The notes below the pieces were generated by a model. The model worked only from the letters and a program-made list of their open reading frames with translations, ran no database searches and was not told the origin of the DNA. This document shows, in pieces, positions 32,836 through 43,892 of a stretch of 64,000 bases of DNA. Origin of the DNA: Pseudomonadales bacterium (GTDB taxonomy: Bacteria > Pseudomonadota > Gammaproteobacteria > Pseudomonadales > UBA5518); NCBI GenBank assembly GCA_024234165.1, contig JACKOP010000002.1, positions 733,315-797,314 of the forward strand, in the 5' to 3' direction. Position numbers and translations under genes: made by a program. Position 1 is the stretch's first letter. Each line of letters begins with the position of its first letter.

Positions 32836-33963
32836 ATGCGCACACCGATCTGCGAGCGACTCGGCATCGAGGTTCCGATCTTCGCGTTCACGCACTGCCG
32901 CGACGTGGTAGTCGCCGTCAGCAAGGCCGGCGGCCTCGGCGTGCTGGGAGCCGTCGGCTTCTCGCCGGAGCGTCTGCGCGAGGAGCTCGACTGGATCGAC
33001 GCGCACATCGGCGACAGGCCCTACGCGGTCGACATCGTGATTCCGCAGAAGTACGAAGGCAGCGGCAACCTCGATCCTGCGGAACTCGAGAAGCAACTGG
33101 ACGCCATGGTGCCGCAGGGACATCGCGATTTCGCCGAGCAGTTGCTGCGCGACCACGGCGTACCGGAGTGGCCCGACAAGGACGAGCACATGGGGTTGCT
33201 CGGCTGGACCGAGGCGACCGCCTCGCCGCTGCTTGACGAAGCACTCACGCGCCCGAACGTGAAGCTGATCGCGAACGCGCTGGGCACGCCACCGAAGGAG
33301 ATCATCGACCGTATCCATGCCAGCGGACGCCTGGTCGCCGCGTTGTGCGGCAAGGTGAAGCAGGCACTGCAGCACAAGCGCAATGGAGTCGACATCATCG
33401 TCGCGCAGGGCAGCGAAGGCGGCGGACACACCGGCGAGGTCGGTTCAATCGTGCTCTGGCCACAGATCATCGACGCAGTCGCACCGCTGCCGGTGCTGGC
33501 AGCGGGCGGCATCGGCAACGGTCGCCAGGTGGCCGCCGCACTTGCCATGGGCGCCGAAGGCGTATGGTGCGGCTCGCTGTGGCTTGCCGTCGCCGAGGCA
33601 TCCGCTGAACCCGAAGAAAAGGAGTGCTACTTCGCCGCCACCAGTGAAGACACCGTACGTTCGCCATCATGGACCGGCAAGCCGGCGCGGATGCTGCGCA
33701 ACGACTGGACCGAAGCCTGGGCACAGCCGGGCAACCCCAAGCCGCTGGCGATGCCGCTGCAGGGTCTGGTCAGCGCCGACGCGATGCGCCGCACCTACCG
33801 CTATGTCGCCCGCAACGACACCCGCAAGGTTGCCTTCCATCCGGTCGGGCAGGTGGTCGGGCAGATCAAGCACATCGAGACCAGCCGCGCCGTGGTGCAG
33901 CGGTTGCTGCAGGAATATGCCGACACGATGGAGCGGATGAATCGTCTCAGCGAGCCGGACTGA
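32836..33963 (+). CDS. Nitronate monooxygenase-like FMN enzyme
   Basis: 375 residues of the nitronate monooxygenase/2-nitropropane dioxygenase family, a TIM-barrel flavoprotein. The N-terminus has PICERLGIEVPIFAFTHCRD. The FMN-binding stretches are VAQGSEGGGHTGEVGSI with the conserved His, and PVLAAGGIGNGRQVAAALAM followed by GAEGVWCGSLW. Physiological substrates of many members are not nitronates. Its 3' end overlaps the convergent patatin gene by 17 bp. Confidence 0.88.
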   Translation: MRTPICERLGIEVPIFAFTHCRDVVVAVSKAGGLGVLGAVGFSPERLREELDWIDAHIGDRPYAVDIVIPQKYEGSGNLDPAELEKQLDAMVPQGHRDFAEQLLRDHGVPEWPDKDEHMGLLGWTEATASPLLDEALTRPNVKLIANALGTPPKEIIDRIHASGRLVAALCGKVKQALQHKRNGVDIIVAQGSEGGGHTGEVGSIVLWPQIIDAVAPLPVLAAGGIGNGRQVAAALAMGAEGVWCGSLWLAVAEASAEPEEKECYFAATSEDTVRSPSWTGKPARMLRNDWTEAWAQPGNPKPLAMPLQGLVSADAMRRTYRYVARNDTRKVAFHPVGQVVGQIKHIETSRAVVQRLLQEYADTMERMNRLSEPD

Positions 33964-35077
33964 AGCCGCCGGCAAGGAAATCGCGCACGCGCCCACGCTC
34001 GGCGAGCGCGTCGCGATATCCCATCTCCATCAGACGCTCGCAGAACTCGCCGTCGAACATCAGGTAGCTCGCAAAGCTCGCTCCCGCCCCGCGCGGCGTG
34101 ATACCGAGCATGCGTTGCAACAACCTCAGCGTGCGCGGCTGACGATGCAGATGACGCGCGGCGATTTCGTTGAAATGCGCCGACGGCGTGATCACCAGCG
34201 TTTCGATCGGCTTCATGTCGAAGCGTTCGCGTTCGGACGGCTCCAGCGCAGCAGCGACCCGGTTGAAGCGTTGTCCAAACTCGATATCCATGCTCAGGTT
34301 GTCGATGAATTCGCGGTTCAGCAGGTGACCGGCCATCTGTCCGATCCCCGGGCGACGCCGGTCGCACATGGCATGGGACGGAGCAAACGGCGCCGACACA
34401 CCGATCACGAACAGCCGTGTGGCGCCGCACTTCAGCGCCGGACTGATTGGATGCAGTTGCCGCAGCGCACCGTCGCCGAAGTAGCGTGTGCCGATCTGCT
34501 GCGCGGGGAACAGGATCGGGATCGCCGCCGATGCGATCACGTGATCGAGATTCAGCACGGTGCGCTCCCCACGCCGATACAGCCGCTCCCACGGCTCCAC
34601 ATCTCCACCCTCGAAGAACGCCACCGAGGTCCCGGTGCAATAGTCCATCGCGGTGATGCACAGTGTGCGCAACAATCCGGCCGCAACGTTGCGATGCAGC
34701 GCGTCGAAGTCCAGCCAGCCCGGCAGCATCTGCCGCAGCGGTGCATTGTCGAGCAACGCACGCGGCGCCCTTCGATCACCGATCCCGACCAGAGCCGTTG
34801 CAAAGCGCGCGAGGTTGCCGAGCATGGCGCGCCATCTGTGGTCGTAGACGTCCAACGGACGAACCCCGCGCCATGCTGCACAGAGTCGCGCGACTCCCGC
34901 CTGAGGATGATCCGCCGTGGCTGCCAGACAGGCGGCGTTGATCGCTCCGGCCGAAGTGCCGCACACGACGTCGAAAGGCAGTGTGTCGCGGGCGTGGATC
35001 TCCATCACGCCGCGCAACACGCCGGCCTGGTACGCTGCACGCGCACCACCACCGGAGAGAATCAGTGCGGTACTCAT
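33947..35077 (-). CDS. Patatin-like phospholipase
   Basis: 376 residues with the serine-aspartate dyad of patatins: the oxyanion loop SGGGARAAYQAGVLRG at the N-terminus, the nucleophile in VVCGTSAGAINAA, and the Asp in RYFGDGALRQ. It also has the C-terminal extension seen in bacterial YchK/RssA-like proteins of this length. It probably hydrolyses acyl lipids at the inner membrane. The ATG at 35077 starts MSTALILSGGGARAAY. Confidence 0.9.
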   Translation of the reverse strand: MSTALILSGGGARAAYQAGVLRGVMEIHARDTLPFDVVCGTSAGAINAACLAATADHPQAGVARLCAAWRGVRPLDVYDHRWRAMLGNLARFATALVGIGDRRAPRALLDNAPLRQMLPGWLDFDALHRNVAAGLLRTLCITAMDYCTGTSVAFFEGGDVEPWERLYRRGERTVLNLDHVIASAAIPILFPAQQIGTRYFGDGALRQLHPISPALKCGATRLFVIGVSAPFAPSHAMCDRRRPGIGQMAGHLLNREFIDNLSMDIEFGQRFNRVAAALEPSERERFDMKPIETLVITPSAHFNEIAARHLHRQPRTLRLLQRMLGITPRGAGASFASYLMFDGEFCERLMEMGYRDALAERGRVRDFLAGGFSPAR

Positions 35078-35326
35078 CGCAGCAGCGATGCCATCAACGC
35101 TCCAGGCGCCGGGCCGAAGCCAGATAGCGGTACGAAGCATGTTTCCGCCAGCATGGATGCCGTATCCTGCGTGGGATCCCGCGTTCCAGTGTAGCGTGCG
35201 CCGGCGAGGTACTCCTCATCCTCACCCTGCTCGTCATTCCGGTTGACTGCGGGCTGTACCGTTCGTAGCGTAAGCACAAGCAGACTGCCCCACACCCGCC
35301 AGACGCCGCAATGAGGAGATGACACC

Positions 35327-36142
35327 ATGAATCGATTGGCCGGCAAGGTTGCGATCGTCACCGGAGCGGGGCGCATCGGCAATATCGGTGTCGCGGTCTG
35401 TGACGCGTTCCTGCGCGAGGGCGCCACCGCGGTGGTGGCAACCGATCTGCGGCACGACGATGCCGAAGCGATCACTGCACGCATGGAGCAAACACATGGA
35501 AAGGGACGCTTCCTGCTGCTCGCGCACGACGTGACCGACGAAGCAGCCTGGCGGCTGGTCCTTGCACGCACCCTCGATGCCTTCGGCACGCTCGACGTGC
35601 TGGTGAACAATGCCGGCATGTCGATTCACGGTGGCATCGAGAGCACATCGATCGCGGATCTGCGCAAGGTCATGGCCGTCAATCACGATGGCCTGTTCCT
35701 CGGCATCAAGACCTGTGTGCCGGCACTCGCCGAGGCACACACACGCCACGCGGGCGGTGGGGCAATCGTCAACAACCTGTCAATGGCCTCCTACATGTCG
35801 AACGCCGGCAACATCGGCTATCACGTCTCGAAGGCTGCAGGGCGGATGCTGACGCTGTGCGCCGCAAACGAATTCGGCCCGCGGCGTATCCGGGTCAATT
35901 CGATCCACCCCGGTGTCACGATGACGCCGCTGATCCGCGAAGGTCTGCGCGACTATGTGCAGGCAGGCCTGTGGCCAAGCGAGGACGAGGCCGAGAACGC
36001 GCTTGCCGCGATGAGCTGGCTGAAGACGACCAGCCAGCCCGAGGACACCGCCCACGCCTTCGTGTACCTCGCTTCCGAGGAAGCGCGTTTCGTGACCGGC
36101 GCCATGATCATGCACGACGGCGGTATCGGCAGCGTGTACTGA
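35327..36142 (+). CDS. SDR-family NAD(P)-dependent oxidoreductase
   Basis: A 271-residue classical short-chain dehydrogenase. The cofactor motif is VTGAGRIGNIGVAV, an atypical spacing of TGxxxGxG; NNAG follows at about residue 95. The catalytic Ser lies in NLSMASYMSNAGN, with Tyr and Lys in YHVSKAAG. The C-terminal VTGAMIMHDGGIG matches SDR enzymes annotated as mycofactocin-coupled or carveol-type dehydrogenases. The site is GAGGAGATGACACC before ATG. Substrate unknown. Confidence 0.9.
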   Translation: MNRLAGKVAIVTGAGRIGNIGVAVCDAFLREGATAVVATDLRHDDAEAITARMEQTHGKGRFLLLAHDVTDEAAWRLVLARTLDAFGTLDVLVNNAGMSIHGGIESTSIADLRKVMAVNHDGLFLGIKTCVPALAEAHTRHAGGGAIVNNLSMASYMSNAGNIGYHVSKAAGRMLTLCAANEFGPRRIRVNSIHPGVTMTPLIREGLRDYVQAGLWPSEDEAENALAAMSWLKTTSQPEDTAHAFVYLASEEARFVTGAMIMHDGGIGSVY

Positions 36143-36160
36143 GTTGCTCGAGGCGCTTGC

Positions 36161-37123
36161 TTACTGCACCGCGGCAACGGTGGCACGCAACGCCTCGTCG
36201 AGATCGTCGAGCGCATAACCGAGCGCGCGCTGTGATGGTGCCGGATCGATGAACAGGCGCTCCATCTGCAGTTCGGCAAAGCGCGGCAGGTCGAGTCCGC
36301 TTTCCTTGCCCTGCAGGCGGTTCCACCAGTGCCCTGCCTGAAACCCGAATCGGGTCAGTCGCGCCGGCAGCGTGTGCACGCGAACCTGGCGCCCGTCGGC
36401 CAGTGCGAGACGCGTCAGCAGCTGGGTCCAGTCGAGGTTCTCCTGTCCGATCGGATAGCGGCGACCCGCCTTGCCGCGCTCGATCGCGGCGGCGATCGCC
36501 TCCCCCGCCACCGTGGCCGAAATGCAGGCGCTGCCACCGTCGGGGTAGTACAGCCTGTCGCTCTGGCGCAGGTAGCGCACCAGCGGAGCCCACAGGGGTT
36601 GCCAGCCCTCCACGGGCAGTGCACCGAACACATAAGGCAGTTGCACGACCATACCGGCCATCCCCGGCACCGCGCGCGCAACGCGCTCCTGCTCGAGGCG
36701 ACTGCGGATGTAGGGATGGTGGGAACCCAGCTGCAGCTCGGACCAGCGACGCGCGAAATGCGCAAAATACGAACCGACCACGACTGCGCGCGTGCCACCT
36801 GCATCGCGCGCGAGCGTCAGCACCCGCTGCAGGTCGTCGACGTTCGCCTTGCGCAGTTTCGGGTAGACGGGACGCGGCGGCGTGCTGCGTTCATCCATTC
36901 CTGCAGCAAAGACGAGCGCATCGTGACCCCGCAACATGCTGCGCAGACGCACGTCGGACAGATCGTCCAGGTTGCCGGAAAACACCCTGACACCACGCGC
37001 AAACAGACCCTTCGGCGGCCCCGGCGGCAACCCCAGCACCGTCGCCTTCCAGCCTCGCGCGAGACACGAGCGCACGGTATGCCAGCCGAGAAATCCGGTT
37101 CCACCGACCACGAACACACGCAT
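36161..37123 (-). CDS. NAD-dependent epimerase/dehydratase-like protein
   Basis: 320 residues with an N-terminal Rossmann motif VVGGTGFLGWHTVRSCLARG, as in extended SDR enzymes. The middle has VVVGSYFAHFARRW where SxxxY/K catalytic residues would be expected, so the classical YxxxK is not obvious. Later segments bind a substrate (ARAVPGMAGMVVQLPYVFGA). The match is to the NAD(P)H-binding epimerase group. Lack of a clear catalytic Tyr-Lys pair suggests a reductase or regulatory role. Confidence 0.8.
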   Translation of the reverse strand: MRVFVVGGTGFLGWHTVRSCLARGWKATVLGLPPGPPKGLFARGVRVFSGNLDDLSDVRLRSMLRGHDALVFAAGMDERSTPPRPVYPKLRKANVDDLQRVLTLARDAGGTRAVVVGSYFAHFARRWSELQLGSHHPYIRSRLEQERVARAVPGMAGMVVQLPYVFGALPVEGWQPLWAPLVRYLRQSDRLYYPDGGSACISATVAGEAIAAAIERGKAGRRYPIGQENLDWTQLLTRLALADGRQVRVHTLPARLTRFGFQAGHWWNRLQGKESGLDLPRFAELQMERLFIDPAPSQRALGYALDDLDEALRATVAAVQ

Positions 37124-37249
37124 CTGAGATTCACCTGGATGACGAGCAGCCGTGCCAGATTGTAGTGAGTTGCGGCAGATTCCGCTGCGCGCGCCACCTG
37201 ATCTGCGTTATGGTGCGGATCCAACAGCCGCGAGCCAGGTCCGTATCCG

Positions 37250-37522
37250 ATGCCCACGACCGTCATGCCGGAATCGGCCGGCGACCCGATCACTCAGCGC
37301 CTGCAACCCGGTCTCTATCGTCACTACAAGGGTCGCGACTACGAGGTGCTGGGAACCGCCACCCACAGTGAAACCGGCGAACACCTCGTCGTCTATCGCC
37401 CGTGCTACGGCGAGCGTGGCCTGTGGGTGCGTCCACACTCGATGTTCTTCGAGACCGTCATCGTCGACGGAAGGCCGCTGCCCCGCTTCATGCCGCTGGG
37501 CGGCAGGGCACGCCCAGCCTGA
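37250..37522 (+). CDS. DUF1653 domain protein
   Basis: 90 residues with the DUF1653 core PGLYRHYKGRDYEVLGTATH, HLVVYRPCYGERGLWVRP and MFFETVIVDGRPLPRF. This small family is widespread and of unknown function, sometimes fused to other enzymes. It ends 25 nt before the efflux outer membrane gene; a shared transcript is possible. Confidence 0.88.
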   Translation: MPTTVMPESAGDPITQRLQPGLYRHYKGRDYEVLGTATHSETGEHLVVYRPCYGERGLWVRPHSMFFETVIVDGRPLPRFMPLGGRARPA

Positions 37523-37547
37523 GACACGGCGTGTACGGCGACACGGC

Positions 37548-39020
37548 ATGAAACCGGCAGTTCGGGCAGCATTCGACCACGAGACATCGATACCACCGTG
37601 TTCTGCACGCTGTGCTGCACTGGCGCTGGCCGCACTGCTGGCAGCCTGCAGCGTGGGCCCTGACTACCGCCCGCCTGCAACGCCGGCACCGGCGAGCTGG
37701 AGTGCACCGATCCCCGATGCTGAAAGCAATGCGACGGACGATCCTGCCGCACTTGCAACGTGGTGGCGGCATTTCGACGATCCGCTGCTGGAGCACCTGA
37801 TCGAACGCGCGCTCGCCGCCAACCCTGACGTGCATTCGGCACAGGCACGCGTGCGCGAGGCGCGCGCAGCGCGCGAGCAGGCGCTTGCAGCCTGGTATCC
37901 GACAGCGGGAATCAGCGTCTCCCGTTCCGACAGCCACGGACACGATACGAACGGTCGCGGGCAAACGAATCGCCTGTATCGCGCAGGCTTCGACGCCGGC
38001 TGGGAGATCGACCTGTTCGGCGGCACACGCCGCGCCAACGAAGCCGCACAGGCAGAACTGGAGGCAGTGCGCGCAGACCTGTACGCGCTGCGCATATCAC
38101 TCGCAGCCGAGGTCGCGCTCGACTACACGGACCTGCGCCGGCTGCAGCAACAACTGGACATCGCACAGCGCAATCTCGACATGCAGACCGAAACCGCGCA
38201 GATCGCCGGGTGGCGCACCATGGCAGGGCTCGCCAGCGCGCTCGATGCGGAGCAGGCAATCGCAGCCCGCGAGCAGACCCGTGCGCGTATTCCCGCACTC
38301 ACGACGGCACTGGCACAGACGCGTCACCGCCTGGGCACACTGCTCGCCGATCCTGCGGAGACCACCCTGGCAGATCTCGCTCGTCCGCAACCGATACCAT
38401 TGCCGCAGTGGCAGCTTGCGGTAGGGATACCGGCAGATGCGCTACGCCGGCGACCCGATGTGCACGCTGCCGAGCGCCGGCTCGCGGCTGCGACGGCGCG
38501 CATCGGCGTCGCCACTGCGGCGCGCTACCCCTCGCTTTCGCTCAGCGGCACCCTCGGCTTGCAGGCACGCACGTTCAGCGGGCTCGATGCACACGACACC
38601 GGTTCGCGCTCACTGGGTTCCTCGCTTGCAGCCACGCTGTTCGACGCCGGTCGCCTGCGACGCGAGGTCGAGATCGGCAATGCACGCGAGCAACAGGCGC
38701 TCGCGGCCTGGGAGAGCACCGTTTTCAGCGCATTGGAGGAGACCGCCGACGCACTCGCGGCACTCGACGGCAGCCAGCGCGAGCATGCCGCACTCGGTGA
38801 TGCGGCAGCTGCGGCCCGGACAGCCGCCACGCTGGCGCGCGCGCAATACGAGGCGGGCCTGATCGATTTCGCGACACTGCTGCTCGCCGAACGCACCCGG
38901 CTCGACGCCGAGAGCGCCGTGGCTGCTGCACGTGCCGATGCCGCCGGCGCGATGATCCGGCTCTACAAGTCGCTTGGCGGTGGCTGGGACCCTGCCACAG
39001 ACACGAAGGATCGAGGATGA
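37548..39020 (+). CDS. TolC/NodT-type outer membrane efflux lipoprotein
   Basis: 490 residues. A signal peptide ends in the lipobox LAALLAACSVGPDYRPP, the usual opening of NodT-family outer membrane factors. Two TolC repeats follow, with helical blocks (AQARVREARAAREQALAAWY; LDAEQAIAAREQTRARIPAL) and the family motif RRRPDVHAAERRLAAATARIG. It forms the outer membrane channel of the tripartite pump encoded with the next three genes. The stop overlaps the start of the adaptor gene by 4 nt. Confidence 0.92.
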   Translation: MKPAVRAAFDHETSIPPCSARCAALALAALLAACSVGPDYRPPATPAPASWSAPIPDAESNATDDPAALATWWRHFDDPLLEHLIERALAANPDVHSAQARVREARAAREQALAAWYPTAGISVSRSDSHGHDTNGRGQTNRLYRAGFDAGWEIDLFGGTRRANEAAQAELEAVRADLYALRISLAAEVALDYTDLRRLQQQLDIAQRNLDMQTETAQIAGWRTMAGLASALDAEQAIAAREQTRARIPALTTALAQTRHRLGTLLADPAETTLADLARPQPIPLPQWQLAVGIPADALRRRPDVHAAERRLAAATARIGVATAARYPSLSLSGTLGLQARTFSGLDAHDTGSRSLGSSLAATLFDAGRLRREVEIGNAREQQALAAWESTVFSALEETADALAALDGSQREHAALGDAAAAARTAATLARAQYEAGLIDFATLLLAERTRLDAESAVAAARADAAGAMIRLYKSLGGGWDPATDTKDRG

Positions 39021-40272
39021 GAATCGACGACATCAACGACATCCTTCGCCCACACAGCGGCGGCCGGCGCTTCACTCCATGGCTCATCACGGCCGGCGTG
39101 CTCCTGTTGGGCTCGGTCGCATGGTGGCTGTACGCGCAGGGCAGCGACGGTGTCGAATACCGCACGGCGGAACTGCGTCGCGGCGATCTGCGCGTGACCG
39201 TCTCTGCCACCGGAAACCTGCAACCGACCACCCAGGTCGACGTCGGCAGTGAGCTCTCCGGCACCATCGCTGCGGTGTTCGTCGACGACAACGACACGGT
39301 CACGCAGGGCCAGGAACTGGCACGCCTCGACACCAGAAGGCTGCGCAATCAGCTCACCGAGGCACAGGCCTCGCTGGCTGCTGCCGAGGCGCAGGTGCTG
39401 CAGGCACGCGCGTCGGCCGCCGAGGCACACGCAAATCTCGAGCGCCTGCAGCACGTCGCCAGGCTGTCCGGCGGCAAGGTTCCCGCACCCGCGGAACTCG
39501 ACGCCGCCGAAGCAACGCTGAAGCGCAACGAGGCCGCGACCGCCAGCGCCAGGGCGGCAGTGGAACAGTTGCGCGCTGCAGTGGGCGTGGTGGAAACCAA
39601 TATCGGACTGTCCTCGATCCGCTCGCCGATCAACGGCATCGTGCTGGCCCGGCTGATCGAGCCGGGGCAGACCGTGGCCGCGCAGATGCAGGCACCGGTG
39701 CTGTTCACGCTCGCCGAGAATCTCACGCAAATGAAGCTCGAAGTGGCCGTCGACGAGGCCGATGTTGCGCAGGTCAAGGAAGGCCAGCCAGCCACCTTCA
39801 CGGTCGATGCCTGGCCAGGCCGCGAATACCCTTCGCACATCACGCGCGTCGGCTTCGGATCGCAGGAACAGGAAGGCGTGATTTCGTACAAGACCGTACT
39901 GACGGTGGATAACGACGACCTCAGTCTGCGCCCCGGCATGACGGCGACCGCAGAGATCGAGACCGATCATCGTGACAACGTGTTGCTGGTCCCGAACGCC
40001 GCACTGCGCTACATACCGGCGCCCCAGGCTGGCGGATCGACGCCATCCGGTGGCCTGCTGGGCGCCCTGCTGCCACGCCATCCGGCATCCATGCAGCGCC
40101 CGGGATCGGGCAACGCCGGCAACGGCACGGAGCGTGTCTGGGTTCTGCAGGACCGGCAGCTACGTGCGGTCCCGGTACGTGTCGGCGCGAGCGACGGTTC
40201 GTTTACCGAGGTCGGTGGCGACGAGCTGCGCGAAGGCATGGCCGTGATCGTCGAGCGCATGGAGAAGCGTGC

Positions 40273-40276
<4 letters not shown>
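39017..40276 (+). CDS. MacA-like periplasmic adaptor (membrane fusion protein)
   Basis: 419 residues with one N-terminal membrane helix (TPWLITAGVLLLGSVAWWLY). The lipoyl halves are VSATGNLQPTTQVDVGSELS and SIRSPINGIVLARLIEPGQT, around a long coiled-coil hairpin rich in Ala/Glu. Beta-barrel and membrane-proximal domains follow (LEVAVDEADVAQVKEGQPA). It links the inner membrane ABC transporter to the outer membrane channel. It overlaps both neighbours by 4 nt, indicating translational coupling. Confidence 0.92.
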
Positions 40277-40982
<706 letters not shown>

Positions 40983-40983
<1 letters not shown>

Positions 40984-42182
40984 TGCTCGGCAACGCCATG
41001 CTGCTCGCGCTGCGTGCCATCGGTCGCAACCCGATGCGTTCGTTTCTGACCGTGCTCGGCATCGTGATCGGCGTTGCCGCCGTGATCACGATGGTCACGC
41101 TCGGCAACGGCGCGACGCGGTCGATCCAGGAACAGATCGGCAGTATGGGCAGCAATCTGCTCACCGTGCGTCCCGGCCGACGCATGGGGCCACCCGAAGG
41201 AGCCGCGAACTTCCGCAGCGCCGACGTCGAGGCGCTCGCGAGGGAGGTCCATGAAGCCGATGCCGTGGTTCCGGTCGCCAGCGCGAGCGTGACGGTGGTG
41301 CGCAACGCACGCAACTGGAGCACCAGCGTGACCGGCACCACGTCCGACTATCTGTTCGCGAACAAGTGGGCCCTTGCCGACGGTCGCAGCTTCACTGCGG
41401 CAGAACAGCGAGCCGGCACTGCGGTGTGCCTGCTCGGTGCAACGGTGCGCAGGGAGCTGTTCGGTTCGGCCGACCCGCTCGGGGAACATATCCGTGTCGG
41501 CAAGTTCGCCTGCCAGGTGATCGGCATGCTCGCCGCACGGGGCCAGTCGGCGATGGGGCGTGACCAGGACGACACCGTGCTGATGCCGTTGCGCACCGTG
41601 CAGCGGCGGCTGAACGGCACGCCGGACATCGGCTATATCCAGGTTGCCGTGCGCAACGTGAACTCGCTCGATACGGCCAAGAACCTGGTTACCGGCATCA
41701 TGCGCGAGCGCCGCCGCATCGGCCGCAACCAGAATGACGATTTCATGGTGATGGACCCACGTCAGCTCATGGAAGCGTTGACCGGCACCACACGCACGAT
41801 GACGACGCTGCTCGGTGCGGTCGCCGCGGTGAGCCTGCTGGTCGGTGGCGTCGGCATCATGAACATCATGCTGGTATCGGTCACCGAGCGCACGCGCGAG
41901 ATCGGGATCCGTCTCGCGATCGGAGCACTCGAACGCGAGGTGCTGCTGCAGTTCCTGGTCGAGGCGGTAGTGCTCGCCACCCTCGGCGGGCTCGCAGGCA
42001 TCGTGCTGGCTACCATCGTCTCGCTGTCGATTGCCCACGCGATGAACCTGCCATTCGTGTTCACGAGTGGCGTCTATCTGCTGTCCTTTGCGTTCTCGGC
42101 GCTGATCGGGGTGCTGTTCGGCTACTTCCCGGCACGCCGGGCAGCGCGCCTGGACCCGATCGACGCGCTGCGTCACGAATGA
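40983..42182 (+). CDS. MacB-like ABC transporter permease
   Basis: A 399-residue FtsX/MacB-type permease. The first helix spans RSFLTVLGIVIGVAAVITMV. A periplasmic MacB core domain (MGSNLLTVRPGRRMGPPEGA onward) of about 220 residues follows. Three C-terminal helices are near LLGAVAAVSLLVGGVGIMNI, TLGGLAGIVLATIVSLSIAH and YLLSFAFSALIGVLFGYFPA. The protein is tightly linked to the ATPase (one base overlap). Together the four genes likely export a macrolide-like compound, lipid or peptide by mechanotransmission. Confidence 0.92.
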
Positions 42183-42254
42183 CCCAATCCCGGGGCGTGC
42201 ACCCCGGTCCGCACGCTGCATCCCTGCAGCGTGCGGCCGCTGTCACGAGCGGCG

Positions 42255-43430
42255 TCAGTTCATCCGGCCGAGAATCGCTCCGCCGGTAGGCACGCCGACA
42301 CCGGAAGTCACCAACGCGTGGTTGATGGTCTTCTTCGGCTGGTTCACCGAAGTGCCACGCACCTGGCGTACCGCCTCGACGATGCCGTTGACGCCATGGA
42401 TGTACGCCTCGGAGAGCTGACCGCCGTGGGTATTGGTCGGCAGGCGTCCACCGATGCGCAACGCCCCGTCCTTGATGAAATCCTGTGCCTCGCCGTACTT
42501 GCAGAAACCCCACGACTCGAGCTGCCACAGCACGATCGGCGAGAATGCGTCGTAGAGCACCGCCGCGTCGATGTCCTCAGCACTGAGGCCGCATTGCTCG
42601 TAGGCCTTCTTCGCCGCGATGTCCATCTCCGGCAGACAGCCGATCTCGGGACGATAGAACGAGGTCATTTCCTCCTGATCCTTCGCCGAGCACTGCGCAA
42701 CACCGCGGATCAGCACACCGGGCTGCTTCAGGTCACGCGCCCGTTCCGGTGTCGTGACGATCACGGCCGAGCCACCATCGCTCTCCTGGCAGCAGTCGTA
42801 GATCTTCAGCGGCGAGCAGATCTTCTTGCCCGCATCGTACTCGGCGCGATCGAAAGGTCGCTTGTAGAAGAACGCTGCCGGATTGGTGACCGCGTACTCG
42901 CGTGCAGAGTGTGCGACTTCGAAGAACGCATCCTCCGTGCAGCCGGTCAGGTGCATGTAGCGCTGCGTGAACGTCGCCACCCATGAGGCCGGCGTCAGCA
43001 GGCCGAACGGCATGTACCAGCCGTAGTGGATCGCGCTGCCGGTGATCAGGTCACCGGAGACGCCCTTGGAGTAGCGATGCCCCGAGCGGCCGTTCAGCGC
43101 ACGGTAGACGACCACGGTGTCGGCAATGCCGGTGGCGACCGCCATCGCGGCCTGCAGCACGCATCCGGTTGCCGCGCCGCCACCATAGGGAACGCGGCTG
43201 TAGAACGTGAGGTCGTTGCAGCCCACGGTACGTGCGACGTCGACTTCCTCGTTCTGGTCGATCGTGAACGTCACCATGCCGTCGACGTCGGAAGGCTTGA
43301 GCCCTGCGTCGTCGAGTGCTGCCTTCACCGCCTCGGCGGCCAGCGAGAGCTCCGAGCGCCCGGAATCCTTCGAAAACTCGGTTGAACCGATGCCGACGAT
43401 GGCAGCGCGGTCCGAAATATTGCGTTCCAT
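42255..43430 (-). CDS. SCP2-type thiolase / Ltp2-like aldolase
   Basis: 391 residues of the thiolase superfamily, lipid-transfer group. Family motifs are RAAIVGIGSTEFSKDSGRSE at the N-terminus, VPYGGGAATGCVLQAAMAV where classical thiolases carry the nucleophilic Cys region, and THGGQLSEAYIHGVNGIVEA near the C-terminus. Ltp2 enzymes act as retro-aldolases that remove the last side-chain unit of steroid CoA thioesters, working with a DUF35 partner. The two preceding genes encode ChsH1-like and ChsH2-like proteins, in the order chsH2-chsH1-ltp2 known from actinobacterial igr operons. The substrate here is inferred, not proven. Confidence 0.85.
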   Translation of the reverse strand: MERNISDRAAIVGIGSTEFSKDSGRSELSLAAEAVKAALDDAGLKPSDVDGMVTFTIDQNEEVDVARTVGCNDLTFYSRVPYGGGAATGCVLQAAMAVATGIADTVVVYRALNGRSGHRYSKGVSGDLITGSAIHYGWYMPFGLLTPASWVATFTQRYMHLTGCTEDAFFEVAHSAREYAVTNPAAFFYKRPFDRAEYDAGKKICSPLKIYDCCQESDGGSAVIVTTPERARDLKQPGVLIRGVAQCSAKDQEEMTSFYRPEIGCLPEMDIAAKKAYEQCGLSAEDIDAAVLYDAFSPIVLWQLESWGFCKYGEAQDFIKDGALRIGGRLPTNTHGGQLSEAYIHGVNGIVEAVRQVRGTSVNQPKKTINHALVTSGVGVPTGGAILGRMN

Positions 43431-43433
43431 GAA

Positions 43434-43862
43434 TCAGGCCTCCTTCGGCAACTCGATACGCACGACGCCCGACATGTGCGTGCCCCAGACGTTGTTTTCT
43501 CCCGTCACCGACACATCGACGGTACCCGCTGCATCGTCCTTTGCGACGACCTCGCCGGTGATCGTCATCACGACGCCGGGAACGTTCGGCGCACCGAGGC
43601 GCAGGTCGATGCTCTTGATCGTCGATTCCGGACCGGCCCAGTCGGTCACGAAACGTCCCATCAGACCGTTGCTGGTGAGGATGTTCATGAAGATGTCCGG
43701 CAAGCCGACGTCCTGCGCGGCCTTGGTCTCGTGGTGCACCGGCGTGAAGTCGCGCGAGGCGATCGCTCCGCCTGCAATCAGACCGGTCGTGATGTCGATC
43801 TTCTGTTCCGGCAGCCGGTCGCCTACCGCGACGCTGCCATGGTGCAATGTGTGCTTGTTCAT
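43434..43862 (-). CDS. MaoC-like hydratase subunit (ChsH1-like)
   Basis: A 142-residue hotdog-fold protein. Key elements are ASRDFTPVHHETKAAQDVGLPDIF, with the Asp/His placement of MaoC hydratases, and NGLMGRFVTDWAG. ChsH1-type subunits pair with a ChsH2 MaoC-DUF35 protein, encoded just upstream, to hydrate a steroid enoyl-CoA. The stop is 3 nt from the thiolase ATG. The size and lack of a DUF35 part fit the ChsH1 role. Confidence 0.83.
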   Translation of the reverse strand: MNKHTLHHGSVAVGDRLPEQKIDITTGLIAGGAIASRDFTPVHHETKAAQDVGLPDIFMNILTSNGLMGRFVTDWAGPESTIKSIDLRLGAPNVPGVVMTITGEVVAKDDAAGTVDVSVTGENNVWGTHMSGVVRIELPKEA

Positions 43863-43892
43863 CGTGATGTCTCGCTGCTCTCTGGATTCGTG